A DNA stretch of 64,000 nucleotides from JAAXIE01 sp965204245 (GCA_965204245.1 CBDBED010000009.1:1-64000); one strand, 5' to 3'; counted from the first letter of the stretch, positions 1 to 10,991 are shown. Program-made: numbers and translations. The notes: generated by a model not told the origin, from the letters alone.

Positions 1-638
1 TCACGGAAGACGTTTGTCTGTCGTGTTCACGCACTATCGCGTGGCCTTCAGAGCGGTGCCGGAGGGGATGAGCAACAGAAAGGGAAATCGTCCGGTCAAG
101 GCTACCAGCGCGGGTACTGGGGAGAGACGGGGGACCAGAGGCCAGTCGGCCTCCGCGCAGCGGTCCCTCTCGTATGCTTTGGAGGACCTGGCTGCCAGGG
201 ACCGGGGATGCGGATCTGGCCCGCATGTTGGCGCGTGCCCATCTGCGCCGCCATGGAATCCCGGTGTCCGACTCAACGGAGTCTGCAACCCAAGTCGATG
301 ATGGTGCTGCTGTTGAAGTCGTGCCCATCTCCAACGAACAACCGGAGAGCCACCTGCGGAGCATGCCAATGTGGGCTTACAATAGGTAATGCTGACCGCT
401 TATCCTGATCCATATCTGGAATGCGGACCAAAAGGGAGGGGTTGATGGCGAGGACGGCAGTCTTCGACGGTGGCGCCTTCTTCGGAGCCTTGGACGCCAG
501 AGAGGCAGGCGTTCCAGCGCACCTTGGAAGCAGGTCGCGAAGGAGTGTGCCCTGGTTGGGTGGACTTAGACGCGTTCGCCAGGAGCGCGGCTACAAAGGG
601 GAACCTGACCCCCGGCCGTCGCATCGTCCTGCTTCCAT
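1..638. other. No supported gene
   Basis: Several short open frames overlap here on both strands, but none gives a recognisable domain, a convincing ribosome-binding site or a protein-like composition over more than a few dozen codons. It may be a decayed gene upstream of hsdM. Confidence 0.4.
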
Positions 639-722
639 TCGGACCCGCGCCTCAATGAAGAAGCAGCCCTTGCCCTTGACCAGATGTTGAAAGCAGCTTA
701 TAGGAGCATGACGAGCCAGTGA
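639..722 (+). pseudogene. 3' tail of an unidentified gene upstream of hsdM
   Basis: A protein-like frame (SDPRLNEEAALALDQMLKA, continuing to MTSQ-stop) ends in a TGA that overlaps the GTG start of hsdM by four bases (GTGA). Such overlaps are typical of translationally coupled genes, so this is probably the end of a real upstream gene whose frame is lost before about 639. The family is not recognisable from 27 residues. Confidence 0.3.
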
Positions 723-2856
723 CTACCCTCAACATCAGCAGCTTCATTTGGGGCATCGCCGACGATGTCCTGCGAGATGTATATGCCCGTGGCAAGTACC
801 GCGACGTAATCCTGCCCATGACGGTGATCCGCCGTCTGGACGCCGTGCTGGAACCTACCAAGGAAGCCGTCCTCCGTATGAAGGAGCAGGTGGATGCTGC
901 TGGCATCGCCAATCCAGGCCAAGCCTTGCGCCAAGCATCCGGCGAGGCCTTCTACAACACTTCGCCCTTCCGACTCCGCGACCTGACATCTCGCGGCCAA
1001 TCGCAACGCTTGCGGGCCGACTTCGAGGCATATCTCGACGGCTTTTCGCCCAACGTCCAAGAGGTGCTGGATAAATTCAAATTCCGCAACCAGATTCACC
1101 ACGCTGGTGGAGGCGGACGCGCTGGGCTTCCTGATAGCGAAATTCCTCGATAACTCAATCAACCTCAGCCCCAAGCCTGTCCTGAACGGCGACGGCTCAG
1201 TGCGGTTGGAGGGCTTGGACAACCACAGCATGGGCACTGTCTTCGAGGAGCTTATCCGGCGCTTCAACGAGGAGAACAACGAGGAGGCTGGGGAGCACTT
1301 CACCCCAAGGGATGTGGTGCAACTCATGGCTCGCCTCATTTTCCTGCCGGTTGCCGATGAGGTCAGGTCCGGCACCTACTTAGTCTACGACGGCGCGTGC
1401 GGCACTGGAGGGATGCTGACCGTCGCCGAGGAGACGCTGATGCAGTTGGCTGACGAGCATGGTAAGGAGGTGTCCGTTCACCTGTACGGACAAGAGGTCG
1501 CCCACGAAACCTACGCCATCAGCAAGGCCGACCTCATCCTGAAGGGTGAGGGCGTGGAGGCCGATAACATGCAGTTCGGCTCTACTCTCTCTGCCGATGC
1601 CTTCCCAGCCCGCGAGTTTGACTTCATGCTCTCCAATCCGCCCTACGGCAAGAGTTGGAAGTCCGACCTTGAGCGCATGGGCGGCAAGTCCCGATATAAC
1701 GGACCCGCGCTTCGTAGTTGAGCACGACGGCGACCCCGACTATTCGCTCATCACCCGCTCCAGCGACGGTCAGATGATGTTCTTGGCCAACATGCTGAGT
1801 AAGATGAAGCCCCCGGATCAACAGACTCCAATAGGAAGCCGTATCGCCGAGGTCCACAACGGGAGTTCCCTGTTCACGGGCGACGCCGGGCAGGGTGAGA
1901 GCAACATCCGGCGCTGGATTATCGAGAACGACTGGCTGGAGGCCATCGTTGCCCTGCCCCTCAACATGTTCTACAACACCGGCATCGCCACCTACATCTG
2001 GGTGCTCAGCAACCGCAAGGCGGCCCACCGCCGGGGCAAGGTGCAGCTTATCGACGCCACCCAGTGGTTCAGGCCCCTGCGCAAGAATCTCGGCAATAAG
2101 AACTGCGAGTTGTCCGACGATGACATCCAGCGCATCTGCGACGCATTCCTCGCGTTCGAGGATACCGAGCAATCCAAGATATTCTCCAACGAGGCCTTTG
2201 GATACTGGAAGGTCACTGTGGAGCGCCCCCTGAGGCTTACCGTTGACTTGTCGCCGGAGAGCCGCCACAGCTTCCGCGAAGCTTGCCGACACGCCAAGGA
2301 GGAGCCTCTGTCGAATGTGGTTGACCGCGTGGCCGTTGAGTTCGGCCCCGGTCCGCACCGGGACTTCAACCTCTTCATGTCAGCAGTCGTGGCGGACGCC
2401 GACGCGCACGGGGTCAAACTGACCGCCAAGCGCAAGACTCTGCTCAAGACCTCTCTTGCCTCCCGAAACGAAACAGCCGAGCCCGTGATAAAAGCAGTCC
2501 ACCGGACGGGAACGGCGGGCCCTGACCCGTTGCGCGGCCTATACCCCGTCACCATCGACGGCAAGCCCGCCATCGTGGAATACGAACCCGACACCGACCT
2601 GCGCGACACCGAGCAGATACCGCTCCTAGAGGCGGGCGGCATTGAAGCCTTCCTGCGACGCGAGGTGCTGCCCTACGCACCCGACGCTTGGTACGCGCCC
2701 GACAGCGTGAAAATCGGCTATGAAATCAGCTTCACCCGCCATTTCTACAAGCCCCATCCCTTGCGACCACTGGAGGAGATACGGGCCGACATCCTGGCCT
2801 TGGAACGGGAGACGGAGGGATTGTTAGCGGGGATTGTGGGAGATGTACAGGTATGA
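719..2856 (+). pseudogene. hsdM: Type I restriction enzyme, DNA methyltransferase subunit HsdM (two frameshifts)
   Basis: HsdM methylates adenine in the asymmetric site chosen by HsdS and forms the M2S core of a type I enzyme. The N-terminal helical domain (ISSFIWGIADDVLRDVY) is in frame from the GTG at 719 to about 1100. The SAM-binding region (HFTPRDVV, DGACGTGGML) and catalytic NPPY (LSNPPYGKSW) follow in the frame of 1107-1721. The rest, from DPRFVVEHDGDP through SSDGQMMFLANMLSKM to the C-terminal helical EEIRADILALERE segment, is in a third frame ending at 2856. The joined product would be about 710 residues, in the normal range for this HsdM subfamily. Shifts lie near 1098 and 1690; whether they are real or assembly errors cannot be told here. 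All catalytic motifs are present. Confidence 0.9.
2767..2850 (+). repeat. Copy 1 of the duplicated hsdM 3' end
   Basis: This part of hsdM, beginning CCACTGGAGGAGATACGGG, recurs with a few substitutions at 3916-4003, in the same orientation and encoding the same EEIRADIL-LERETEGLL segment. The two copies bracket the HsdM-associated protein and the TIR gene. Confidence 0.85.
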
Positions 2857-3336
2857 ACCTAGGCAACCTCTTCAGTAGATTCCAGTTGGAGAAGGTGAGG
2901 TTGAACCTCAAGGCGGTCCAGCTTGAAGTCTCGTTCCAAGAGGCTGATAAAGATGCCGCCTGGGAGTTGTATGTCGAGATGCTGACTAGGATCGTCACGC
3001 AACCGCTGCCAGACGAATCCGGGGACGAACAGACGGCCCTAGACAGCATGTATTCGCTCTTTCCGACGACGCGGGAAATTCTGCGCCGCCGAGGACGCCA
3101 CGACGATTTCGTTCAGCAAGGTCGCCATCCCAGTGCTGAACCAAGTGGTACGACCCTTCACTGCCAAATGGCACCGGGAGAGTATCGCGGGCGCATTTCA
3201 ACAGGAAGGCAAGCGAGAGGAGTTCCGCAGGGAGCTGGAAAGCCTGCGGGAGGACCTGCGCAACTACAACCGTATGCTGGCGGAAATCGCAGGTGTGGAG
3301 GACCTGACAGACTTGGAAGGGCCTGCCGGAGAGTAA
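2853..3336 (+). pseudogene. HsdM-associated small helical protein (one frameshift)
   Basis: The start overlaps the hsdM stop (ATGA), so it is translationally coupled. The N-terminal half reads MNLGNLFSRF, then AWELYVEMLTRIVTQPL and DSMYSLFPTTREILR. After a shift between about 3085 and 3130 it continues LNQVVRPFTAKWHRESIAGAF and ends RNYNRMLAEIAGVEDLTDLEG. I recognise this as a protein often found beside type I restriction genes, about 160 residues and all helical, without an established biochemical role. The context suggests an accessory or regulatory part of the restriction system. That is inference. Confidence 0.6.
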
Positions 3337-3338
3337 GT

Positions 3339-3895
3339 TTGGGTACTAGACACAACGTCTTCATCAGCTACTACCACGACAGGACCAGCGATACAAAGAC
3401 CGCTTTGTTCGGATGATGGGAGACAACATTGTTGACAAGTCGGTTGACTTGGGAGACATCATTGGCAACAACCTACCTACTGAGGCAGTGCTCCAAAGAA
3501 TCCGCGAGGACTACATTGCTCAAGTATCCGTAACGGTCGTGCTGATAGGGCCCTGCACATGGCAACGCAAATACGTGGACTGGGAGATTGGGTCAAGCCT
3601 GAGACACACGGAAATGAACCGAAGATGTGGGACTCCTGGGCATTCTATTACCCGGGCATCCGAATTTTCAGCAGCAAGAATATGACCCCAAGCTGATACC
3701 ACCGAGATTGGCAGACAACTGCGATGGAGATAACCCCTTCGCACTTATCTACGATTGGACGCACAATCCAGAAGAAGCCCGTGGCCTGGATTCACGAAGC
3801 CTTCCCTTCGGAGGAGAAGGCAGCCTGACCCAGACATCAGCCGCCATCCTTTTGGGCAGAACTGGAATGGCGATTGCATGAGAGGGTGGCAGTGA
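3339..3895 (+). pseudogene. TIR-like protein of the MTH538/DUF1863 type (Thoeris ThsB-like), frameshifted
   Basis: Three frames together give a classic DUF1863 TIR-like protein: VFISYYHD near the N-terminus, YKDRFVRMMGDNIVDKSV, then TVVLIGPCTWQRKYVDWEIG, GLLGILLPGHPNF, LIPPRLADN and IYDWTHNPEEA, ending near HPFGQNWNGD. In Thoeris, ThsB proteins of this fold sense phage and make a cyclic ADP-ribose-type signal. The start is probably TTG at 3339, three bases after the previous gene. Shifts lie near 3383, 3630 and 3790, so no full-length product is encoded as read. No ThsA (SIR2-SLOG type) is next to it; the SIR2 protein at 47.5 kb is a different kind. It could be a Thoeris remnant, an orphan TIR, or an intact gene with sequencing indels. 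Confidence 0.75.
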
Positions 3896-3915
3896 ACAAT
3901 AATAGTCCCTGCGCC

Positions 3916-4013
3916 CCACTGGAGGAGATACGGGCTGACATCCTGTCCTTGGAACGGGAGACGGAGGGGCTTCTGGCGGAGGTTATCAACGGAGATTTTG
4001 GTGAACATTCATG
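3916..4013 (+). repeat. Copy 2 of the hsdM 3' end, an orphan fragment
   Basis: This fragment encodes PLEEIRADILSLERETEGLL followed by AEVINGDFGEHS-stop, matching the last ~30 codons of hsdM with scattered substitutions. No methyltransferase body precedes it. It implies that the intervening 1.1 kb, holding the helical protein and TIR genes, arrived by recombination at the hsdM 3' end. The divergence shows this was not very recent. Confidence 0.8.
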
Positions 4014-4704
4014 ATAATTACCACAAACATTCTGCAACGAACCTTCCGCCTCCAGTATGACGGGTTTACTGGTACTTGCTTTACGATAGACGTGGATAGT
4101 AGGCAATACATAATTACTGCCCGCCATTCTGTGTCTTCTATTGCTGGCCCCAGTGTGGTCCAAATACAGCATGAGAACACTTGGAAGAACCTTCAAATTG
4201 AACTGGTTGGACATGGTGAGCACGGTGTCGATATAACGGTTCTAGCAGCTGGGTTTCGACTTTCACCTGCACATCCGCTACATACGACCATAGGCGGTTT
4301 GACCATTAGTCAGGATATGTATTTCCTTGGCTTCCCCTATGGTCTGACCAATGACGGAGGGAATTTGAACGCTAACTTCCCATTCCCTCTGGTGAAGAAA
4401 GGAATCCTGTCTGCCTTACAGTTTGGGAACGTCAAGAAACTGGCTCTTGGATGGCCACAACAACCCCGGCTTCTCTGGCGGGCCAGTTGTGTGTCACAGA
4501 ATGAACGACCGGGAAGATGAACTGACAGTCGTAGGTGTGATATCTGGCTATCTTCAGACATCCGAGCCAGTTTACGATATTCATAACCAACCGGCACTTA
4601 GCTACAAATACAACACCGGTATTGTGGAGGCCCACGCTATCACTCATGCACTTGACCTCATTCACAGTAACCCCATCGGGTTTGATCTAACGGGTGTAAA
4701 CTCA
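4011..4704 (+). pseudogene. Trypsin-like serine protease domain protein, one frameshift
   Basis: A chymotrypsin-fold protease with the complete triad: His in YIITARHSV, Asp in EHGVDITVLA and Ser in NPGFSGGPVV. No signal peptide precedes the domain, so it should be cytosolic. The start overlaps the stop of the hsdM fragment (ATGA). The frame changes between about 4425 and 4450, just before the Ser motif. After ITHALDLIHSNPIGFDL the frame runs on into hsdS as far as 4869; the true stop is probably near 4700, where a TAA lies one base out of frame. Its place between hsdM and hsdS suggests a defence-associated protease, as in several trypsin-containing antiphage systems. The substrate is unknown. 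Confidence 0.7.
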
Positions 4705-4705
4705 C

Positions 4706-6117
4706 ATGTACACGAACGGCCTCCACCCCTACACGGTCTACAAGCCCTCCGGCGTTTCGTGGCTCGGCGACGTGCCGTCCCATTGGAATGTGCTATCGGG
4801 AAGAGCTTGCTATTCATCGGGACAGACTCTCAACAAAGGCATGGTAGAAACAACTGTACTTACCCTTAGCTATGGCCAAATCAAAATTCGACCGGAGGAA
4901 AGGCTTCACGGACTGGTCCCCGAATCCTTCGAGACCTACCAATTGGTGGAGCCGGGCGACATCATCTGTCGTCCTACAGATCTTCAGAACGATTGGAACA
5001 GCCTTCGCTTTGGATTGAGCCCGTACAAGGGAATTATAACCTCGGCCTATATTTGTCTTCGTACCGGTGCAAAGCTATCCAGGCAATATGGACATGGTCT
5101 TCTCCATACCTACGACCTAAAGAAAGTCTTCTATGGCTTAGGATCAGGACTCAGGCAAAACCTTAGCTGGACAGACTTCAAACTGCTACCTTGCCTTGTT
5201 CCATCCCTCGCCGAGCAGCGCGCCATCGTCCGCTACCTGAACCACATGGACCAACGCATTCGACTTTACGTCAACGCCAAGCGGAAGCTCATCGCCCTGC
5301 TGGAGGAGGAGAAGCAGGCCATCGTCAACCGGGCCGTCACCCGCGGCCTCGACCCCAACGTCCGCCTCAAGCCCTCCGGCGTCGAGTGGCTTGGAGATGT
5401 GCCGGAGCATTGGGAGATTCCACGTCTACGGAACCTAGGTGATGGATTGATTGGTCTGACCTACGACCCTCAAGACCTAGTAGGTGAGGAGGACGGGATA
5501 CTGGTTCTGCGTGCCTCGAACATTCGTGATGGTCAACTGGTCTATGGAGATAACGTCTATGTACGAAGTGCTGTACCATCCAAGTTGATTACCGGAGAGG
5601 GAGACATACTTATCTGCTCTAGGAGCGGGAGCAGGGAATTGGTCGGAAAGAACGCTCGTATCGCCGCAGAGTCGGCAGGGACTACGTTCGGCGCATTCAT
5701 GACTGTATTCAGGAGTCCACACAACGACTATTTACATCAAATTTTCAACTCTAAGTTCTTTGAATACCAGTCCGCGGCATTCTTCACATCGACTATCAAT
5801 CAACTGACATTGGGAATCTTGTCCAACATGAAGGTTCCGTTCCCTCCGTCTGAGGAACGCCAATTGGAATTCTACGATATGTGGAAGAGACGATAGCGCC
5901 AATCAGCACCGCCATCACCCGTGCCCGCCGCCAAATCGAACTAATCCAAGAATACCGCACTCGCCTCATCGCCGACGTGGTGACCGGCAAGCTGGATGTG
6001 CGGGAGGCGGCTGCCCAGTTGCCGGATGAAGACCCGATGGAAGATGATAAGCCACTTGCGGACGGGATGGACGAAGAAACCTACGATGCCGAGCCTCCCT
6101 TTGACGCAGATACGTGA
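4706..6117 (+). pseudogene. hsdS: Type I restriction enzyme, specificity subunit HsdS (one frameshift near the end)
   Basis: HsdS recognises the two halves of the target site through two target-recognition domains (TRDs) and bridges two HsdM and two HsdR subunits. Both TRDs are preceded by the conserved repeat YKPSGVSWLGDVPSHWN (about residue 10) and LKPSGVEWLGDVPEHWE (about residue 215). The central conserved helix AEQRAIVRYLNHMD-KRKLIALLEEEKQAIV follows TRD1. The main frame stops at 5896; the distal coiled coil (TAITRARRQIELIQEYRTRL, ADVVTGKLDVREAA) continues in another frame to 6117. A single-base indel near 5878 would restore a normal protein of about 470 residues. TRD2 lies entirely in the open part. 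Confidence 0.85.
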
Positions 6118-6155
6118 CGTAGCTACAATGAATCACCCGCAGAGCAGGCAAGACC

Positions 6156-6431
6156 TTGCGTTGGGAATGGGACCAAGAGAAGAACAGAGCAAATCTTCGG
6201 AACCATCGCATCGAGTTTGAGACCGCTATTCTCGTTTTCGACGACCACCTCGCGGTGACCATCGAAGACCCATACCCGCACGAACATCGATGGAGAACCA
6301 CTGGGATGGTGGGAACAGCGGTCATTGTGGTCGTTCACACCTCGCCCATAGCGGATCCGGCAACCGGCGATGAAGTCGGGCGCATCATCACCGCCCGCAA
6401 AATCGAGCAATCAGGAAAGGAGGGCTTATGA
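6156..6431 (+). CDS. brnT: BrnT-family toxin (type II toxin-antitoxin)
   Basis: BrnT toxins are small RelE-fold ribonucleases that stop translation. Diagnostic features are the opening WEWDQEKNRANLRNHRIEFE, the VFDDHLAVTIED segment and a C-terminal RIITARK, which corresponds to the RiISARkA motif of the family. The 91 residues are normal length. The start is probably TTG at 6156, because the conserved WDQEK begins right after it. It overlaps the next gene by four bases (ATGA), the usual brnT-brnA arrangement. Placed between hsdS and hsdR, it may act as an addiction module keeping the restriction locus in the genome. Confidence 0.8.
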   Translation: MRWEWDQEKNRANLRNHRIEFETAILVFDDHLAVTIEDPYPHEHRWRTTGMVGTAVIVVVHTSPIADPATGDEVGRIITARKIEQSGKEGL

Positions 6432-6590
6432 GGAAGGACATGTCTGATCTGACCCCTAGGCAAAGGGCTCAGATAATGGCGTTGGAAGACCTATCCGACG
6501 ACCAGATCGACACAACCAACATCCCTGAGACCCTCGATTGGTCGAATGCGGTTCGGGGCATGTTCTACCGGCCTGGAGAGGAGCACGTAG
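6428..6590 (+). CDS. brnA: BrnA-family antitoxin, short and open into hsdR
   Basis: The segment LSDDQIDTTNIPETLDWSNAVRGMFYRP is the conserved core of BrnA antitoxins. The usual C-terminal ribbon-helix-helix part is missing. Instead the frame runs directly into HsdR sequence (GSTTDTSEKGLERLICEAM). A TAG lies one base out of frame at 6588-6590, so a one-base change would end a protein of about 54 residues there. The choices are a truncated antitoxin, a BrnA-HsdR read-through fusion, or an indel. Start choices are ATG at 6428, coupled to brnT, or ATG at 6440. Confidence 0.6.
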
Positions 6591-9500
6591 GTCGGGCAAT
6601 CGGTTCGACCACCGACACCAGCGAGAAGGGGCTGGAGCGCCTCATCTGCGAGGCGATGACGGGCCGACCATGCGATTCTCCGCAGGGCCGCATGGTGCGC
6701 GAAAGGCCGTCCAGTTATGGCGCAGGGGTGGATATGCGGAGACCCGCAGGAATACGACCGCGAGCACTGCGTGGACTTGGCCCAGCTTTCCCCATTCCTC
6801 CACGATACTCAGCCGATGCCGCCCAATCGCTCGACCTTGGACAGGACGGCCCGACGCGGCGCAGGTTCCTGTCGCGCTTGCAGGGTGAAATCACCAAGCG
6901 CGGGACCATCGACGTGCTGCGGAAAGGCATCAAGCACGGCCCGCACCAGTTCGACCCTGATGTACAACACGCCGTCGACGGGGAACGAGAGGGCCCAGGT
7001 CCTGTATGAGCAGAACCGCTTCAGCGTGACTAGGCAACTCCGCTACAGCAATGACAACGCCCAGCTTGCCCTTGACCTGTGCCTGTTCGTCAACGGCCTG
7101 CCCGTCGCCACCTTCGAGTTGAAGAACAGCCTGACCAAACAGACGGTAGGCGACGCCGTAGAGCAATACAAGCGGGACCGCAACCCCAGGGAGAAACTCT
7201 TTGAGCTTGGCAGGTGCCTTGCCCACTTTGCCGTCGACGACCACGAGGTGCAGTTCTGCACGCATCTCAAGGGCAAGGCGTCATGGTTCCTGCCCTTCAA
7301 CAAGGGATGGGACGATGGCGCAGGCAACCCGCCCAATCCCAACGGCCTCAAGACCGATTACCTCTGGAAGCAGGTACTCACGCGCGACGGGCTGACCGAC
7401 ATCATCGAGAACTACGCACAGAAGGTAGGGAAGCAGGACGAGAAGACGGGCCGCAGGATGCATGAGCAGGTATGGCCCCGCTATCACCAATTGGACGTGG
7501 TGCGGAAGCTGCTAGCCGACGCAGCCGTCAAGGGAGCAGGCCCGAAATATCTGATTCAGCACTCAGCGGGCAGCGGCAAGTCCAACTCCATAGCATGGTT
7601 GGCCCACCAACTGATAGGACTGGAGCGGGATGATGCAACCATCTTCGACACCGTGGTCGTCGTCACGGACCGGAGGGTGCTGGACAAGCAGATACGGGAT
7701 ACCATCAAGCAATTTGCCCAAGTCGGTTCCATCGTAGGCCATGCCGAGACCTCCGGCCACTTGAGGCGACTGCTGCAAGAGGGCAAGCGCATCGTCATCA
7801 CCACGGTGCAGAAATTCCCCTTCATCTTGGACGCCATGGGCAACGAACACCGGGGCCGCAAGTTCGCCATCATCATTGACGAGGCCCATTCCAGCCAGGG
7901 TGGGCGGACTTCAGCGTCAGTGTCCATGGCCTTGGGAGAAGCAGGCGCTGAAGAGGAGGACGAAACCACCGAGGACAAGATCAATCGCCTGATGGAGTCC
8001 AGAAGGATGCTGAGCAATGCCAGCTACTTCGCCTTCACCGCCACACCCAAGAATAAGACCTTGGAGATATTTGGTACGCCTGTTCCCGAAGGCGGGAATA
8101 CGAGGCACATACCCTTCCACTCCTACACCATGAAGCAGGCTATCCAAGAGCGTTTCATAATTGATGTTCTCGCGAATTACACGCCGTGGGACAGCTACTA
8201 CCGATTGGTCAAGACGGTTGAGGGAGACCCGGAGTTTGATACCAAGCGGGCAGGGAAGCGGTTGCGCCGCTACGTGGAGGACCACCACCATGCCATCACC
8301 CTGAAGGCAAAGGCCATGGTGGACAACTTCCATGATAATGCGTCTGCTTCCCAGAAAGTTGGCGGGCAGGCACGGGCCATGGTGGTCACGAGCAGCATCC
8401 AACGGGCCATTACTTATTTCTACGCAATCCGGGACTACTTGGCTGAGCGCAAAAGTCCATACAAGGCCATCGCCGCCTTCTCCGGAGAGCACGAGTACGA
8501 CGGCGTGAAGGTCACCGAGGCGTCCCTCAACGGCTTCTCGTCCAACTTGATAGCCGACAAGATTCAAGAGGACCCGTACCGTTTCCTAGTCTGCGCCGAC
8601 AAGTTCCAGACCGGATACGACGAGCCGCTGCTGCACACGATGTACGTCGACAAGCCTCTTTCGGGAGTGAAAGCGGTGCAGACGCTCTCCCGTCTCAATA
8701 GGGCCCATCCCAAGAAGCACGATGCTTTCGTGCTGGACTTCGCCAACGATGCCGACACCATCCAGACGGCCTTCGCCCCCTACTACCGGACCACCATTTT
8801 GGCAGAGGAAACCGACCCCGACAGGCTGCACGATCTCAAGGCGTCCCTGGACGGGTATCAGGTCTATGGCCCGGCGCAGATTGACGAACTGGTAGAGCGG
8901 TACCTATCTGGAGCCGACCGCGACCGGCTCGATCCAATCCTAGACGCCTGCGTGTCGGTCTACCGGGAGCAGTTGGACGAAGACGGTCAGGTGGACTTTA
9001 AGGGCAAGGCGAAAGCGTTCCTGCGGGCCTACGGGTTCTTGGCCTCCATTCTGCCCTACACCCACGCCGAGTGGGAGAAGCTCTCCATCTTTCTGACCTT
9101 TCTAGTTCCCAAGCTGCCTGTGCCGGTGGAGGATGACTTGTCCAAGGGCGTTCTTGAAGCAATCGATATGGACAGTTACCGGGTAGAGAAGCAGGCGGTG
9201 CAAGACATCCAGCTTCCCGACGAGGACGCAGAGATCGCCCCAGTCCCCACCGCAGGAGGAGGCCAAAAGCCGGAGCCGGAGATGGACCGTCTCTCCAACA
9301 TCATCAGAGAGTTCAACGACCGGTTCGGCAACATCGAGTGGAAGGACCAGGACAAGATTGAGAAGGTGATTACTGAGGAGTTGCCCACGAAGGTGGCAGG
9401 GGACAGGGCCTACCAGAACGCAATGGCCAATTCCGACCGGCAGAACGCCCGAATCGAGCACGACAAAGCCTTGGAACGCGCAATGACCGAGCTCCTAGCC

Positions 9501-9620
9501 GACCACACCGAACTGTTCAAGCAGTTCAGCGACAACGAGTCGTTCCGCCAGTGGCTCTCGGAGATGGTGTTTGCTGCTACCTATTTGACTCCGCTGCACG
9601 TGCCAGCACATCGGAGATAA
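6590..9620 (+). pseudogene. hsdR: Type I restriction enzyme, motor/endonuclease subunit HsdR (frameshifts in the N-terminal part)
   Basis: HsdR translocates and cuts DNA as part of the R2M2S complex. From about 6960 to the stop the frame is open for some 880 residues. It contains the nuclease-domain segment LPVATFELKNSLTKQTV (the E-x-K of the PD-(D/E)xK fold), Walker A HSAGSGKSNS, DEAH box IIDEAHSSQGG, SYFAFTATPKNKT (motif III) and ADKFQTGYDEPLLHTMYVDK with SRLNRAHP (motifs V and VI). N-terminal pieces, such as GDPQEYDREHCVDLAQL and DGPTRRRFLSRLQGEITKRG, alternate between frames, with shifts near 6715, 6810 and 6955. No separate start codon is seen; the first HsdR-like residues (TDTSEKGLE) are in the brnA frame. 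The motor domain is intact as read. Confidence 0.85.
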
Positions 9621-10220
9621 TGGTTAGCTAATACTTGCGGACCACCGTAGGCTCGTCGTGGATCCTCAGTGCCTCGCCTCTTGGTGCCCGTCATTGACAA
9701 CTGTAGCGCTCCATCGCCCCTGACGCCTTCGGCATGATCTGCCGAGGACGCGAGCGGTTGGCCTTCTTCCTAGAATGGAAGACGGGCTGTACGCCCCAGC
9801 ACCATGGCTACGGGCCTAGCTCCCTACCTTCGGTAGTATTCGTCCAATCGGCCGGTCCGTTACGTTTCTCCTTGAGACTCCATCGTCGCGGGGATGCGCG
9901 TGCGCACCACCCTACAGCGGATTACCGGCGTCCTTGGGGAATCCAGACTCCCATTACTTCAGACATTGGAGGATGCAAATGGAAGTCGAGAAGAAACAGG
10001 GCAAGGAGAGGCCCGTACGCCAGGTCGACACGAGGCACAGAGCAGTCCTGAGCGACAAGCCCGGCCCACATCCGAGTACATCCCGTCGAATTACCCGGAG
10101 AGACGCTCCAGGGCTTTGTTCGCCACCTCTTGATGGTCCGGTCCAACGGGCCCGCCTTAGGGGGTAAGCTGGGGCGCCCACCACCCCACACAGCTCTTCC
10201 AGCCGTTTCCGTTCGGCTTC
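9621..10220. other. Intergenic, no supported gene
   Basis: About 600 bases between hsdR and the dockerin-like gene. Short open frames on both strands have no recognisable domain or ribosome-binding site. No tRNA, clear hairpin terminator or mobile-element end was found. Confidence 0.4.
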
Positions 10221-10991
10221 TTAGCCGAAGAGGTACAGATTGATGAGCCTGACCACGTCGGCCCTGGTAGTTTCTCCTTCCCCGAAGAGGTAGTCGTTTA
10301 TTGCGTTTACGACCTCGTTCCTCTCAATCTTCCCGTTGTTGTTGGCGTCGTATCTCACGACCAGCGGGTCCGTGACCGCAACCGTCACCGTTGAATCACC
10401 GCCGACATCATGGTCGTTCTGGTCGAAGTCCCTCAGCGCACCGGAGAAGGCATAGGAACCATCCTCGCTGGGGGCAGTGACAGAGTATGTGAAGGACATC
10501 TCCCCAAACAGGGCGAACTTGACTGTCTGGCCTGTGGCAGTGACCTGGCTGTCGGGAAGGCTGCTGGATATGTAAGTGAAACCAGCTGGCAGCATCTCCG
10601 TGACTCCTGCGGCGGACCCGTAGTTGTCGGCGCTGATGGTCACCGTCACCTCCTCGCCCGGTCCCACCGGGGCTGGAGAGAAGGAGCGCTGAGCCACTGC
10701 AGAGGGCATATGATAGGCGTAGACCTTCTCGTCTAGTAAGTCCGCCACCCACATCGTCTCGCCATCGGACCAGACGCCGACTGGCCAGTCGTTCCCGGAC
10801 ACCTCCAAGGTATTGAACTCCATGCCGGGAACCCGCGCCCTGGTTCCCATGTCGTAGGCATAGACCTTCTCGCGGTGGGCGTCCGCCACCCACATCGTCT
10901 CCCCATCGGACCAGATGCCCCGCAGCCAAGTGTTGCCAGACGCCTTCAGAGTCTTGAAGTCCAAGCCGGGAACCCGCGCCTTGGTCGCCAT
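10221..10991 (-). pseudogene. NHL/beta-propeller-like surface protein with dockerin/EF-hand tail, N-terminally truncated
   Basis: Two copies of a propeller-type repeat are visible: KARVPGLDFKTLKASGNTW-IWSDGETMWVAD and RARVPGMEFNTLEVSGNDW-VWSDGETMWVADLL, each followed by EKVYAY. An Ig/DUF11-like middle follows (EEVTVTISADNYGSAAGV), then a C-terminal dockerin-like calcium-binding region (RYDANNNGKIERNEVVNAIND). Family members normally start with a signal peptide and many more repeats. Here the apparent ATG (10991) falls inside a repeat and no signal peptide precedes it, so this looks like the 3' remnant of a larger secreted protein. Confidence 0.55.

Noticed and set aside
698..1375. 225-codon minus-strand frame opposite hsdM
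   Set aside because: It has no recognisable domain and lies fully opposite conserved HsdM sequence.
3339..3895. Complete Thoeris system
   Set aside because: Only the ThsB-like TIR gene is present. No ThsA with SIR2 and SLOG domains lies nearby, and the SIR2 protein at 47.5 kb is of another type and 44 kb away.
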